A DNA stretch of 64,000 nucleotides from Gonocerus acuteangulatus (GCA_946811695.1 OX328131.1:6387043-6451042); one strand, 5' to 3'; counted from the stretch's first letter, positions 34,563 through 45,424 are shown. A program made the numbers and translations. Notes: generated from the letters alone by a model not told the origin.

Positions 34563-34610
34563 TTTTTTTGGTTAATTTTAAGTGCATCGACTGCCGAGGC
34601 CAATAGCACT
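34563..34610 (-). mobile_element. SINE-type conserved 3' tail
   Basis: Minus strand: AAGTGCTATTGGCCTCGG, CAGTCGATGCAC, then an A-rich end. It is a diverged version of the GCGCTAATGACCTAGATG...GCGCC tail of the SINE at 58660-58832. Confidence 0.5.
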
Positions 34611-34749
34611 TATTATTATTATTATGAATATTATTATCTTTCTAGCAAAATTTTATTTTAATCCCGATTAATTTTAATATGTTCATTATGATGATAGAAT
34701 ATATATATGTGTGTATTTTTTATCTTTGATTGACAACTGCCAGTGATCC

Positions 34750-35640
34750 TAAGGGTACCCATACACGGTGAGGAATATCTCGCCACTCATAAGATTTGAG
34801 AATCTTGAGATATTTCTAGCCGTGTATGAGACATCCTTGAGGCCAGAGTTGCACTGTACAATCCATCGAAGTAGAATGATAAAACCAATAGATTAACTGT
34901 ACAGTCCAATGAGGCCGGGACTGTGCAGGCCAGGCCTGTTGTGTGTGGACAAGAGGATATTTCCTTCATATACAGTGGGTCTACTATAACTGGACTGTGC
35001 AGGCCAGGCCTGATGTGTGTGGACAAGAGGATATTTCCTTCAGATACAGTGGGTCTACTATAACTAGACTGTGCAGGCCAGGCCTGATGTGTGTGGACAA
35101 GAGGATATTTCCTTCATATACAGTGGGTCTACTATAACTAGACTGTGCAGGCCAGGCCTGATGTGTGTGGACAAGAGGATATTTCCTTCACATACTGTGA
35201 GTCTACTATAACTAGACTGTGCAGGCCAGGCCTGATGTGTGTGGACAAGACGATATTTCCTTCACATACTCTGAGTCTACTATAACTAGACTGTGCAGGC
35301 CAGGCCTGATGTGTGTGGACAAGAGGATATTTCCTTCACATACTGTGAGTCTACTATAACTAGACTGTGCAGGCCAGGCCTGATGTGTGTGGAGAAGAGG
35401 ATATTTCCTTCACATACTGTGAGTCTACTATAACTAGACTGTGCAGGCCAGGCCTGATGTGTGTGGACAAGAGGATATTTCCTTCACATACTGTGAGTCT
35501 ACTATAACTGGACTATGCAGTCCCTGCTTTGAGGATTATTAACTTATTGTGTGTGTGCTAGATCCGTTCAGTCCAAACCTTGAGGCAAAACTGTACAGTC
35601 TCCGCCTTGAGATTTGAACTGAACGTGTATCGCCACCTTA
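34750..35640. mobile_element. Probable TIR element carrying a 74-bp array
   Basis: Left end TAAGGGTACCCATACACG; right end, inverted, TTTAAGGTGGCGATACACG. The arms share only about 15 bp imperfectly and no duplication is certain. Scattered ACTGTACAGTC words occur in both flanks of the array. Confidence 0.45.
34916..35515. repeat. 74-bp minisatellite, 8 units
   Basis: Each unit contains CAGGCCAGGCCTG, a perfect odd palindrome, and GGATATTTCCTTCA. The first two units differ most from the rest, as expected at an array edge. Confidence 0.95.
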
Positions 35641-36160
35641 AAGGATGGAGGTAAAACGAACAAATATGTTTATATTTAATATAAATAATGTAGATAAATG
35701 TTAACATAAAATGTAATATTGTTATTTAAGGAAGTGAAATAATGTATACATAGTGTGCACATAGTGTAAGGTTTACATCGGTATGTAGCAAAACACCAAA
35801 AAATATATAACCTAAAATCAAATATCTGTATTTATATTGAAGTAAGTAAAATTAAATGTTAATCGATCTGTGATCAACATGACTTGGAGCAGATGAGAGG
35901 CGGGTAAATCAGCTGATGAATATAAAAGGCGGCAATTAGCTGGAGCAAACAGCTGTTTGAGAGCGGCCATTAATTATGCGGGCAGTCCAAGGCTCTTACC
36001 TCTTTGCTTTTCTTAGCTCCGACCCGCAGTCTAGAGGACAATTTAGAAAGGTCTTCAATTCTTTATTATCTGCCAGATTACTTTCAGAATTTAAATTAAT
36101 GATTTCAATTCTATTCCAATTTTTCAAAGTAAAAATTTAAGCTTCATTAGATTATGTATT
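35641..36160. other. AT-rich, nothing recognised
   Basis: No supported feature. Confidence 0.45.
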
Positions 36161-36419
36161 ATATCGTCGACACAAATACAAACTAACGAATATGAAAAAA
36201 TGCATCTTTCATTGTCAATCTTTACTAATTTCTGCTGGACTTATGTACGGTGAATTCTTCAATCTGACTTCACTCTATTAAAGGGAAAGTATTCCACTAT
36301 CAAAAGGTCAAAACTGCCGTATATTTGACTGCCCAAAAAAAAAGTTATGAATAAATGCTTTTCCACTCTTAAAAGTGGTAATTTTCATATTCGTTAGTTT
36401 GCTTTTGTATCGACGATAT
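36161..36419. mobile_element. MITE-like inverted-repeat element, 259 bp
   Basis: ATATCGTCGACACAAATAC ... AATATGAAAA (36161-36197) returns inverted at 36382-36419 with two mismatches. Confidence 0.65.
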
Positions 36420-36473
36420 TATGACATGATTTCTGTGGTGTGGAGAGTACTTTTTGAGTAGCCAACATATAAC

Positions 36474-36475
<2 letters not shown>

Positions 36476-36531
<56 letters not shown>
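36476..36531. repeat. (TA)n microsatellite
   Basis: Pure TA run between the MITE and the mariner relic. Confidence 0.97.
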
Positions 36532-36533
<2 letters not shown>

Positions 36534-36625
36534 TCGACTGTTACAACATGTCTTATCACAAATCAGTAATTCTCTAAAAATTAACCCTTTAATGACTAAA
36601 TTTACATTATCAGGTCATTCCAAAA

Positions 36626-36937
36626 TTAATGTCGGTGGACTGTAGAATGTGTCAATCCAAGTTTTTCTGCTAGCTCTTCTACTGTTACAACAGGATTTTC
36701 TTCTACAGTAGTCTGCAGGAGTTGGTCGTCAAGCTCTGTTGGTCCACCTGTACGAGGCTCGTCTTCAAGCTTACGGTTTGTCGCTCGAAATCGTTCAAAC
36801 CACCGCTGCGCTTGTCGTTTACGAATGGCAGTTTGGCCATATATTTCTACAAGTTTTCGACAAGTTGAAGCAGCATTTTCTCCTTTATCGAATTCCCAAA
36901 GCATAACATGGCGTAAGTGGTGTCTTGGGAGATTCAT
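36626..36937 (-). CDS. Mariner transposase N-terminal DNA-binding domain (truncated)
   Basis: From a Met at 36937 the minus strand reads MNLPRHHLRHVMLWEFDKGE and RQAQRWFERFRATNRKLEDE, then PRTGGPTELDD and a second helix-turn-helix EELAEKLGLTHSTVHRH. This is the bipartite HTH (Mos1/SETMAR type) with the linker motif (G)RP-like PRTGGP; such domains bind the terminal repeats. A stop follows HRH at 36626-36628 and no catalytic DDE domain is found. The frame stays open upstream to 37144, but that part (VFNILYVNVALFLLTLF) does not look like transposase and is probably not coding. Frame uninterrupted over 103 codons. Confidence 0.75.
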   Translation of the reverse strand: MNLPRHHLRHVMLWEFDKGENAASTCRKLVEIYGQTAIRKRQAQRWFERFRATNRKLEDEPRTGGPTELDDQLLQTTVEENPVVTVEELAEKLGLTHSTVHRH

Positions 36938-37144
36938 TTCAAATGAAATTTCAGCAGAGAAGAAACAAGTTTCATCAACCAAAACATGATAATTAGTGTA
37001 TTGAATGCTATAATAAACAAAAAGTGTTAACAAAAATAAGGCAACATTAACATATAGAATATTAAAAACCGACATTACTTGCGGGTTGATCTTTGCGAAC
37101 ATTGTCCTACGGCTGATTTTAATAAAATCAAAGAACGAGCCCAT

Positions 37145-37550
37145 ATGCGGGCTTGGACATTACTGGACATTATCGGAGAAATATTCTGAGTAATATCGGC
37201 GGAGTAATGCATTATTTATGTAAATATACGGCGGATTGTTGGGATATTGAGGTCAAGGAGATTATATTTAACCTTATCACTGGGCATTCTTGCTTTTATC
37301 AAAAGTAATATCCATTCTCTTCAGCTAGGCCGAGAAGGGAACGTTCTTATCATAAAGAAATTACTGAAGACATTACTCCGAGCCATTGCGTATTGAAATA
37401 ATTAATTCCTCAACATAGAATAAAAATAAAAAACAATTTATAGCTCATTTAAATTTGTTATAATAAAAAGATTTACTGACATGCAGAAACTGTGCCATCT
37501 TAACGCGTTTTCGTGCTTACTCGTAGTAATTTGAAATAGAATTCAAATCA
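37145..37550. other. No gene recognised
   Basis: Contains TAATATCGGCGGAGTAATG and, further on, inverse ATTACTCCGAGCC, a weak long-range inverted pair. Confidence 0.4.
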
Positions 37551-37845
37551 GTCCCGCAAGAGGCTACCAGGGCCCTGAGGGGAAGATACTATAGAGGTAT
37601 CTTACTCATGACCATGCGGCACACTGGGGAGATAGTGTGGTCAGTACTATGCTCCGGCCGTCTAATTTACCCATTAATAAATTAATTAAAGGCTGGGTTG
37701 GCCCAAGGACGGTCAGGGAGTCCGAATCCAGCCAACGAATGAAGACACTGAAAGATAAAAATCTTAAGTACTATGCTCGGGATTTGTACTCAGGTCCTCC
37801 AACTTATTAGTCCAGTGCCACTAAGCTAACCTCGCCCTCCCAGCT
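37551..37845 (-). mobile_element. tRNA-derived SINE
   Basis: The minus-strand head GGGCGAGGTTAGCTTAGTGG contains an A-box-like TTAGCTTAGTGG; a degraded B box (GAGTACAAATCCC) follows, then a body with ACTCCCTGACCGTCCTTGG and CACTATCTCCCCAGTGTG. The head region has been amplified on its outer side (next feature). Confidence 0.6.
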
Positions 37846-38115
37846 TATTAGTCCAGTGCCACTAAGCTAACCTCGCCCCCCCCCCCCCCCCCCCCAGATT
37901 ATTAGTCCAGTGCCACTAAGCTAACCTCGCCCTCCCAGCTTATTAGCCCAGTGCTATGCCACTAAGCTAACCTCGCCCTCCCGGCTTATTAGCCCAGTGC
38001 TATGCCACTAAGCTAACCTTGTTCCCCCCCCCCAGCTTATTAGTCCAGTGCATCTAAGCTAACCTCGCCCTCCCAGCTTATTAGTCCAGTGCCACTAAGC
38101 TAACCTTGCCCCCGT
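37802..38115. repeat. Tandem array of the SINE head, 7 units (41-53 bp)
   Basis: CAGCTTATTAGTCCAGTGCC then ACTAAGCTAACCTCGCCC, repeated with C-runs of 3 to about 20. On the minus strand each unit starts with the A-box-like TTAGCTTAGTGG, so the array is made of the SINE's tRNA-like start. Confidence 0.85.
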
Positions 38116-38349
38116 TTGGAATAGAAACAGTTAGTATTGTGTTTCGATATTTTGTGAAAAATTTGACCAGATAATTCAAAAACATCTCGATGAATAGCTA
38201 AAAGGAACAGGTTACCTCTATTACAAACAAGAAGTAATACAAACACGTTTATCATTTACTAAAAAAAAAAATGAATTAAAAAAAACAATAACCAAGTAAA
38301 AACTCAAGCAAACAGAAATAAAAAAAAAGAGATGCAAGATTACTTCATT

Positions 38350-38459
38350 TATGTACCGATTTTACCGAGTGAGATCACTCTAACAAAAGTTGCATAAGAA
38401 CCGCATTTTACCGAATCAGATCACTCTAACAAAAGTTGCATAAGAACCGCATTTTACGG
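38350..38459. repeat. Two direct copies, about 55 bp
   Basis: GATCACTCTAACAAAAGTTG then CATAAGAACCGCATTTTAC, twice. Confidence 0.85.
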
Positions 38460-38499
38460 ACAAATATAAAAATTCTGACGGTTTTTTTTAGCCGGAACC

Positions 38500-38710
38500 C
38501 AAATCGTCGCTCAAATTTCACATCCGCTTAAGTCAAATTTTAAAAAATTTAAAAACAGTCAAAGGTTTATGAAATATTTAAAGAAAATCAAGGTTTAGTT
38601 TTAATAATAATACTTACTAGCAACTTTTGGTGATTATGACTTCACTACTACACCATGTGAAACGAGGGAGATACGTGGAGGTTTTTTTTAAATCTCTATT
38701 ACCGGGAGAG
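38500..38710 (-). repeat. Interspersed family C fragment
   Basis: Shares TCAAATTTCACA-CCGCTTAAGTC and CTATTACCGGGAGAGG with 43437-43555, 58513-58560 and 58975-59100 (strand relative). Unclassified; usually bordered by (TA)n. Confidence 0.45.
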
Positions 38711-40494
38711 GTATAGCTGTCGTTCTAAAGTTCAGTTACAAACTTATAGAACTAAATACAACAAAAGATAAGAAGCGGCCGTCCTTATGGAGAAGCCCAC
38801 CGTCAGCCAGTCACGGCTTTGTGCTGGCTGCTGGAGAAGCCTACCGTCAGCCAGTCACAGCTTTCTGCTGGCTGCTGGAGAAGCCCACCGTCAGCCCGTC
38901 ACAGCTTTCTGCTGGCTGCTGGAGAAGCCCACCGTCAGCCAGTCACAGCTTTCTGCTGGCTGCTGGAGAAGCCCACCGTCAGCCCGTCACAGCTTTCTGC
39001 TGGCTGCTGGAGAAGCCCACCGTCAGCCAGTCACAGCTTTCTGCTGGCTGCTGGAGAAGCCCACCGTCAGCCCGTCACAGCTTTCTGCTGGCTGCTGGAG
39101 AAGCCCACCGTCAGCCAGTCACAGCTTTCTGCTGGCTGCTGGAGAAGCCCACCGTCAGCCAGTCACAGCTTTCTGCTGGCTGCTGGAGAAGCCCACCGTC
39201 AGCCCGTCACAGCTTTCTGCTGGCTGCTGGAGAAGCCCACCGTCAGCCAGTCACAGCTTTCTGCTGGCTGCTGGAGAAGCCCACCGTCAGCCCGTCACAG
39301 CTTTCTGCTGGCTGCTGGAGAAGCCCACCGTCAGCCAGTCACAGCTTTCTGCTGGCTGCTGGAGAAGCCCACCGTCAGCCAGTCACAGCTTTCTGCTGGC
39401 TGCTGGAGAAGCCTACCGTCAGCCCGTCACAGCTTTCTGCTGGCTGCTGGAGAAGCCCACCGTCAGCCAGTCACAGCTTTCTGCTGGCTGCTGGAGAAGC
39501 CCACCGTCAGCCAGTCACAGCTTTCTGCTGGCTGCTAGAGAAGCCCACCGTCAGCCCGTCACAGCTTTCTGCTGGCTGCTGGAGAAGCCTACCGTCAGCC
39601 AGTCAAAGCTTTCTGCTGGCTGCTGGAGAAGCCCACCGTCAGCCCGTCACAGCTTTCTGCTGGCTGCTGGAGAAGCCCACCGTCAGCCAGTCACAGCTTT
39701 CTGCTGGCTGCTGGAGAAGCCCACCGTCAGCCCGTCACAGCTTTCTGCTGGCTGCTGGAGAAGCCCACCGTCAGCCAGTCACAGCTTTCTGCTGGCTGCT
39801 GGAGAAGCCCACCGTCAGCCCGTCACAGCTTTCTGCTGGCTGCTGGAGAAGCCCACCGTCAGCCAGTCACAGCTTTCTGCTGGCTGCTGGAGAAGCCCAC
39901 CGTCAGCCCGTCACAGCTTTCTGCTGGCTGCTGGAGAAGCCCACCGTCAGCCAGTCACAGCTTTCTGCTGGCTGCTGGAGAAGCCCACCGTCAGCCAATC
40001 ACAGCTTTCTGCTGGCTGCTGGAGAAGCCTACCGTCAGCCCGTCACAGCTTTCTGCTGGCTGCTGGAGAAGCCCACCGTCAGCCAGTCACAGCTTTCTGC
40101 TGGCTGCTGGAGAAGCCCACCGTCAGCCAGTCACAGCTTTCTGCTGGCTGCTAGAGAAGCCCACCGTCAGCCCGTCACAGCTTTCTGCTGGCTGCTGGAG
40201 AAGCCTACCGTCAGCCAGTCACAGCTTTCTGCTGGCTGCTGGAGAAGCCCACCGTCAGCCCGTCACAGCTTTCTGCTGGCTGCTGGAGAAGCCCACCGTC
40301 AGCCCGTCACAGCTTTCTGCTGGCTGCTGGAGAAGCCCACCGTCCAGAAAGGGTAAATGACTAAAACTGAAAAACCTACTTGCTGACAGTGTAACTTACC
40401 TGTAACAGTAAACTCATATTGACAGAGGGTACAAGACCAGATAATTTTCAAATACTTCACGACATAACTGAACTTTAGAACGACAGCTATACAA
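38711..40494. mobile_element. Inverted-repeat unit enclosing the 44-bp array
   Basis: GTATAGCTGTCGTTCTAAAG TTCAGTTA at 38711-38738 returns as an exact inverse at 40467-40494. The arms enclose the entire array, so the array may have grown within a small TIR element. Confidence 0.6.
38788..40342. repeat. 44-bp minisatellite, about 35 units, GC-rich
   Basis: Unit TGGAGAAGCCCACCGTCAGC CAGTCACAGCTTTCTGCTGGC TGC. Since 44 is not a multiple of three, any frame cycles through all three; none meets a stop in the unit, so all plus-strand frames stay open (up to 511 codons). CCAGTC and CCCGTC units tend to alternate, and the marker CTAGAGAAG occurs at 39536 and 40152, exactly 14 units apart, which marks a block duplication. 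No gene call. Confidence 0.96.
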
Positions 40495-40870
40495 CAAGAT
40501 TTAATTCTAGACGCGAGCTAATTATGATATCTGGTAGCATTGCAGGAAATATTTTTATTATATTTATTTGTTAGTTTAAATTTATTTTATCATTTCATTT
40601 TCACTTAATCGTGGAAGATATATGTGCTTACATGTATGTACGTTAGTGTATGTATACGTCTGTATGTACATTAGCATGTTTATATGAAGTAATGAATATG
40701 TATGTGTTTTTGTGCTCATGCATGTACGTATAGAGGATTCAGAGCACAACTAGACCAAGTCCATGTTGTACAGTTTCCAGAAAATAAGTATTATGCGTTT
40801 TAATTCCAGAGACGTTGTATAAATCCTATTGACCAGTGTAAGTCTTAAAAAGATTTGAACTTAAGCACTG
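40345..40870. other. No gene recognised
   Basis: Includes a GTATGTA-rich patch at 40625-40735. Confidence 0.4.
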
Positions 40871-40889
40871 ACATTATTTATGTTTAAGA

Positions 40890-41700
40890 AAACGTATCAA
40901 CAACCACAAAAACGATGTACGGAATAAAGACATAAAGACAGCTTTAACTAGACATGCCATCACAGACGGACATGACTTTGGTTTTGACCAATACTCCATC
41001 CTTTCCACTGAATCCAACGAAGACAAACGCCTCCTTTCCGAATCAATTTTTATCCACCTAGAAAATAACCCAGTTAATGACAAAATTGACAAAGAAGTCA
41101 TCTCCTCTACCTACTCCAACATCTTCCATTTATTAAAAACTCCATCCTAATCCCCAATACCGCCTGCACTATAGCCCTTTATACCTGCCTCCCTTTCCAT
41201 TAACACAGCATTTTATGACTTTATGACACCTTACTGTACTTCGCCGCTTCCACCGCTCTTTCTTTCATCTTCTATGTTCCCTGTCCATTGGGTGGTCCAG
41301 AACCCCCCCCCCCCTTCACCAACTCCTTTCTTCCTATGTTTCCCTGTATTAACTGTCAGAAATGATCCCGCATTTGTGAGGAATAGTTCTCTACCTTCCC
41401 ATCGGTGAGCCCATATTGTTATTTTTATATCTAATCTAATATGTAATCTGTTATTCTTATATCTGTTCTCCTAATAATCCAAAAAATTCTAGAGCACATT
41501 GTTCTTCTATATATTATGTTCTAGTATTTTATGTTTTTATGTTTTTGTCTTTTTCCATATATGTTTGTGTATTTGTGTATGTAGGCATATATATATGTAT
41601 ATTTCAGTATTACATCTGTCCTACTTGTTTTTTACAGCCCTGCTGAAGGCTTGAAGTTCAAGCCGAAACGTCGGCACAATAAAACCATTTTTATGATAAA
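40890..41700 (+). mobile_element. Penelope-like element, second 3' fragment
   Basis: At 40897-41130 the plus strand reads HKNDVRNKDIKTALTRHAIT then DGHDFGFDQYSILSTESN, the H ... ALTRH ... GHDF-FD segment of the PLE endonuclease C-terminal half; the YIG part is missing. About 500 bp on, a degenerate hammerhead (41636-41672) has CTGCTGA in place of CTGANGA but intact stem II GGCTTGAA/TTCAAGCC and GAAACGTC. It ends in AATAAAACCATTTTT. Confidence 0.7.
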
Positions 41701-41726
41701 ATGTAGTTTTATTAAGTAGCAGTGAC

Positions 41727-41838
41727 TGAACCCCGACAATCCCTACCTTGCATCATCTACGGTCAACCATCTCCTCTATATGACCGAACCCCGACAATCC
41801 CTACCTTGCATCATCTACGTGAACCATCTCCTCTCACT
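41727..41838. repeat. Two direct copies, about 58 bp
   Basis: GAACCCCGACAATCCCTACC TTGCATCATC, twice, at the end of the PLE fragment. Confidence 0.85.
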
Positions 41839-42235
41839 GACATTATTTATGTATAGCTTTGTTCATAAAATAGTTATAACTTAGACTTGGCTAACTTATG
41901 CTCTGAAAAGAAATAAGAATGATTTCCAAATGTGTAGCAAGAACTGCTCCAAGTGGTAAAATAATGAAGTTAGGACTTAGTCTCCTGTAGCACTGAAAAC
42001 AGCCATTTTAGTAATACTCTTCAACATCATTACAATAGAAAATGCCAAAAATGGACTTGGTCTTGTTGTGCTCTGAACACTCCATCTGTAATGTAATTAT
42101 CTAGTAACGTTTTAATATATATAATAGTGTACATACATTATAACTGTAATATTAATTTGTAAAGTTCTTTTATTGCCATACGTAAATTAATGTTTTTACT
42201 TTATATGAAATGTTAATAGAAATAATTGCTTTTTT
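41839..42235. other. No gene recognised
   Basis: AT-rich, no supported feature. Confidence 0.4.
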
Positions 42236-42300
42236 TTTTCTTTTTTTTTTTTTTTTTTTTTTTTTTGGTTCATCTACTGCTAAGGTCATTAGCACCAAAT
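42236..42300 (-). mobile_element. SINE tail with poly-A
   Basis: Minus strand: TTTGGTGCTAATGACCTTAG, CAGTAGATGAACC, then about 30 A (with one interruption). It carries the same conserved 3' tail as 58660-58832 but is diverged. Confidence 0.6.
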
Positions 42301-42371
42301 AATTACTGTTTGTAAATAAGGGAATCATCTCAATAATTGGGCTGAAACATAAAATAAATAAACAATAGCGT

Positions 42372-43145
42372 GTTTCGACGCTATAGAGGTCCCGCTGAAA
42401 TAGGATTCATAAAGGACTCGACAGAAGAGCAGAACACGAGACTTGGGTTTGGTGAATATGGATCAACCATCAGTCATTCCGGGGTAATGGTTTAATCGAT
42501 ATAACAAGGTATCGAATATCACCCGGGTTTCGACGCTATAGAGGTCCCGCTGAAATAGGATTCATAAAGGACTCGACAGAAGAGCAGAACACGAGACTTG
42601 GGTTTGGTGAATATGGATCAACCATCAGTCATTCCGGGGTAATGGTTTAATCGATATAACAAGGTATCGAATATCACCCGGGTTTCGACGCTATAGAGGT
42701 CCCGCTGAAATAGGATTCATAAAGGACTCGACAGAAGAGCAGAACACGAGACTTGGGTTTGGTGAATATGGATCAACCATCAGTCATTCCGGGGTAATGG
42801 TTCAATCGATATAACAAGGTATCGAATATCACCCGGGTTTCGACGCTATAGAGGTCCCGCTGAAATATGATTCATAAAGGACTCGACAGAAGAGCAGAAC
42901 ACGGGACGGGTTTGGTGAATATGGATCAACCATCAGTCATTCCGGGGTAATGGTTCAATCGATATAACAAGGTATCGAATATCACCCGGGTTTCGACGCT
43001 ATAGAGGTCCCGCTGAAATAGGATTCATAAAGGACTCGACAGAAGAGCAGAACACGGGAGGGGTTTGGAGAATATGGATCAACCATCAGTCATTCCGGGG
43101 TAATGGTTCAATCGATATAACAAGGTATCGAATATCACCCGGGTT
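42372..43145. repeat. 155-bp tandem repeat, 5 units
   Basis: Unit GTTTCGACGCTATAGAGGTC ... TATCGAATATCACCCGG. The last two units share a 2-3 bp deletion (ACGGGA, TTTGG). Each unit contains ATCGATATAAC and GGTATCGAATA, a loose inverted pair. Confidence 0.96.
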
Positions 43146-43242
43146 TAGGCTAATTTATTTAGGTATTTTAAATTATTTCAATCATTCTTGAAAAAAGTTG
43201 CCAGGAAGACAGATTGCATACAGATATTATTGTCAGATCATT

Positions 43243-43391
43243 CTTTTTTTACGATGTACCGACTTCTATGGTATAGCAGAAAATTTCCTAAATGGGTTCT
43301 GGAATGAGAAAAGCCTTTGCCGGTGGGACTCGAACCCATCACCTCCCTCATGAGAATCCAATGCGTTAGCCACTAGACCACGGGGAGACCC
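43243..43391 (-). mobile_element. tRNA-derived SINE
   Basis: Minus strand: A box TGGTCTAGTGG (43370-43380), B box GGTTCGAGTCC (43326-43336), both perfect, and an A-rich end AAAAAAAGAA. The head GGGTCTCCCCGTGG matches the SINE at 58660. The acceptor arm does not pair, so it is not a tRNA gene. Confidence 0.75.
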
Positions 43392-43436
43392 TTGTCATAT
43401 TATGATTTGCAATTGAATACCTTATGACAAATTAGG

Positions 43437-43549
43437 AATATATTTCGTCGTTCAAATTTGACAACCGCTTAAGTAGATTTTTAGAAAAATTGAGTTAATG
43501 GTATTTTTAGAATCCGTATTCTCTCCCGGACATGATGGTAATAGAGATT

Positions 43550-43555
<6 letters not shown>
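43437..43555. repeat. Interspersed family C fragment followed by (TA)n
   Basis: TCGTCGTTCAAATTTGACAA then CCGCTTAAGTAGATTTTTAG, running into TA repeats at 43556-43619. Confidence 0.5.

Positions 43556-43619
<64 letters not shown>
43556..43619. repeat. (TA)n microsatellite
   Basis: Pure TA run at the left edge of the large palindrome. Confidence 0.97.
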
Positions 43620-43620
<1 letters not shown>

Positions 43621-43621
<1 letters not shown>

Positions 43622-43783
43622 CAAATTAATAATTGATCAGTTACTCATTACAAATTTAAAAGAGAACTATTCTTGTTTTTATTTTATTTATGTAGGATAT
43701 TTTAAGCAAATTATTCTGGAAAGCAGTCTACACTACCCCAATTCTGAGGAAAGTGCTTAGTTATGCAGCTCCTGCGTGAAGGA
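43621..43783 (-). mobile_element. Helitron/Helentron-like element, copy 5 (arm only)
   Basis: Minus strand from TCCTTCACGCAGGAGC for about 160 bp; it is the left arm of the palindrome and duplicates the start of copy 6. Confidence 0.65.
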
Positions 43784-43829
43784 CTTTTTTTTTTTTAGAT
43801 TCCCCTATTTTTTTGTATTCTCCTATTAG

Positions 43830-43913
<84 letters not shown>

Positions 43914-44122
43914 CTAATAGGAGAATACAAAAAAATAGGGGAATCTAAAAAAAAAAAAGTCCTTCACGCAGGAGCTGCATAACTAAGCACTTTCCTCAGA
44001 ATTGGGGTAGTGTAGACTGCTTTCCAGAATAATTTGCTTAAAATATCCTACATAAATAAAATAAAAACAAGAATAGTTCTCTTTTAAATTTGTAATGAGT
44101 AACTGATCAATTATTAATTTGC
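43621..44122. repeat. Large near-perfect palindrome, 502 bp
   Basis: Arms of about 230 bp are mirror images around a (TA)n/(CA)n centre at 43830-43911. Both contain the 5' end of the Helitron-like element, with the same private changes (CCTTCACGC instead of CCGTCACGC, ACCCCAATTC, and 12-base A/T runs). Confidence 0.9.
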
Positions 44123-45030
44123 TTCCAGAGTTATGTTTACACATGGTACTACACTACGTAATAAATACAAAAAATCTCATATTATCGTATTTTGATCTAA
44201 CACAGGAACAGGATACAGTCACTCTAGTGGTAGAAAGCGCTCCTTGCGGCGGCTTTGTGAATGAACTACGTCTGGCGGGCTATTCTATTGAAATATATTA
44301 CAAATTAAACCCCCGCTTTCCGATTGGCCGATTCAGCTCATTTTTACAACACTTCTTTCTCATGAGTTACCCACGACGTATACCGCGTTTCGTTACAATA
44401 CAGCAGAAATTACGACCGGTATGAGTATAGTAGGAATTTGGGTCCGGAGTAAACCCCCCCTTCTATTGAACCGATTTAGTTTATTTTTACAACACATATT
44501 TACCTGTAGATTACCACTACGAATACCGAGTTTCGTCGAAATATACCAAAAATCACGGCTGGTAGTGGCGAATTGGTATTCTGGGTCCGGAGTAAACCCC
44601 CCCTCCTAATGAACCGATTTAGTTTATTTTTAAAACACATATTTGCCTGCGGAATAGCACTACGAATACCGAGTTTCGTCGAAATATACCAAAAATCACG
44701 GCTGGTAGTTGCGAATTGGTATTGTGGGTCCGGAGTAAACCCCCCCCTTCTAATGAACCGATTTAGTTCATTTTTATATCTCACTTTTCTCTCTATATTA
44801 CCACTACGAATACCAAGTTTCATTGAAATATAACAAATATTACGGCTGACATAGTCAAATTAGTGTTTTGGGTTCGGGGTAAACCCCCCCTTCCGGTGGA
44901 CCGACATTGGTGGTTAACGAACTCGTTCAATCGTTTGCTAATTGAATGCTATATACCAAGTTTTGTGACGAAAAAACAAAAACTCTGGCCGCTATCGTGT
45001 TAACAGACACATATATGTATATATATAATA

Positions 45031-45093
<63 letters not shown>

Positions 45094-45214
45094 TTTAACT
45101 GAGGTCATTTTCGGTGTCTACTAGGTAGGATCGATAAAGATTTAAAGAATTTTTTCAAAACTTCCATCATGAGTGCAACGTCAATAGCTACTTTCCTTCG
45201 GAGGAAAGTGCTAA
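43960..45214 (+). mobile_element. Helitron/Helentron-like element, copy 6
   Basis: The clearest copy in plus orientation: TCCTTCACGCAGGAGC, subterminal AGCACTTTCCTCAGAA, four internal units with C-tracts, a (TA)n block, then hairpin ACTTTCCT-TCGG-AGGAAAGT and GCTAA at 45214. No ORF of interest. Confidence 0.7.
45010..45091. repeat. (TA)n inside copy 6
   Basis: Standard internal TA block. Confidence 0.95.
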
Positions 45215-45228
45215 AAGTCGAGCGGGCG

Positions 45229-45424
45229 TGGAAGGTAGCCGTCAGGAGGGACATGCAGGTATCGGGAGAGTCCTGTCACTGGGTACCCTCGCTCACACGA
45301 CTGCTGCCGTCTCGATAGGGTGGAAGGTAGCTAGCTAGTAGCCGTCAGGAGGGACAGGCAGGTATCGGGAGAGTCCCGTCACCGGGTACCCTCGCTCATA
45401 CGACTGCTGCCGTCTCGATAGGGT
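45229..45424. repeat. Two direct copies, about 100-107 bp, GC-rich
   Basis: AGCCGTCAGGAGGGACA ... GACTGCTGCCGTCTCGATAG twice; it sits exactly where the LINE fragment to the right loses its zinc knuckle. Confidence 0.85.

Noticed and set aside
36938..37144. Upstream extension of the mariner ORF
   Set aside because: Composition and hydrophobic runs do not fit transposase; the domain begins cleanly at the Met at 36937.
38787..40356. ORFs of 455, 239 and 511 codons in three frames
   Set aside because: The 44-bp unit cycles through all frames; no start context, no known domain, and the same peptide in each frame.
43243..43391. Functional tRNA gene (perfect A and B boxes)
   Set aside because: The acceptor stem does not pair and the sequence continues as a SINE body with an A-rich tail. 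The same reasoning applies to 58660-58832 and 28463-28545.
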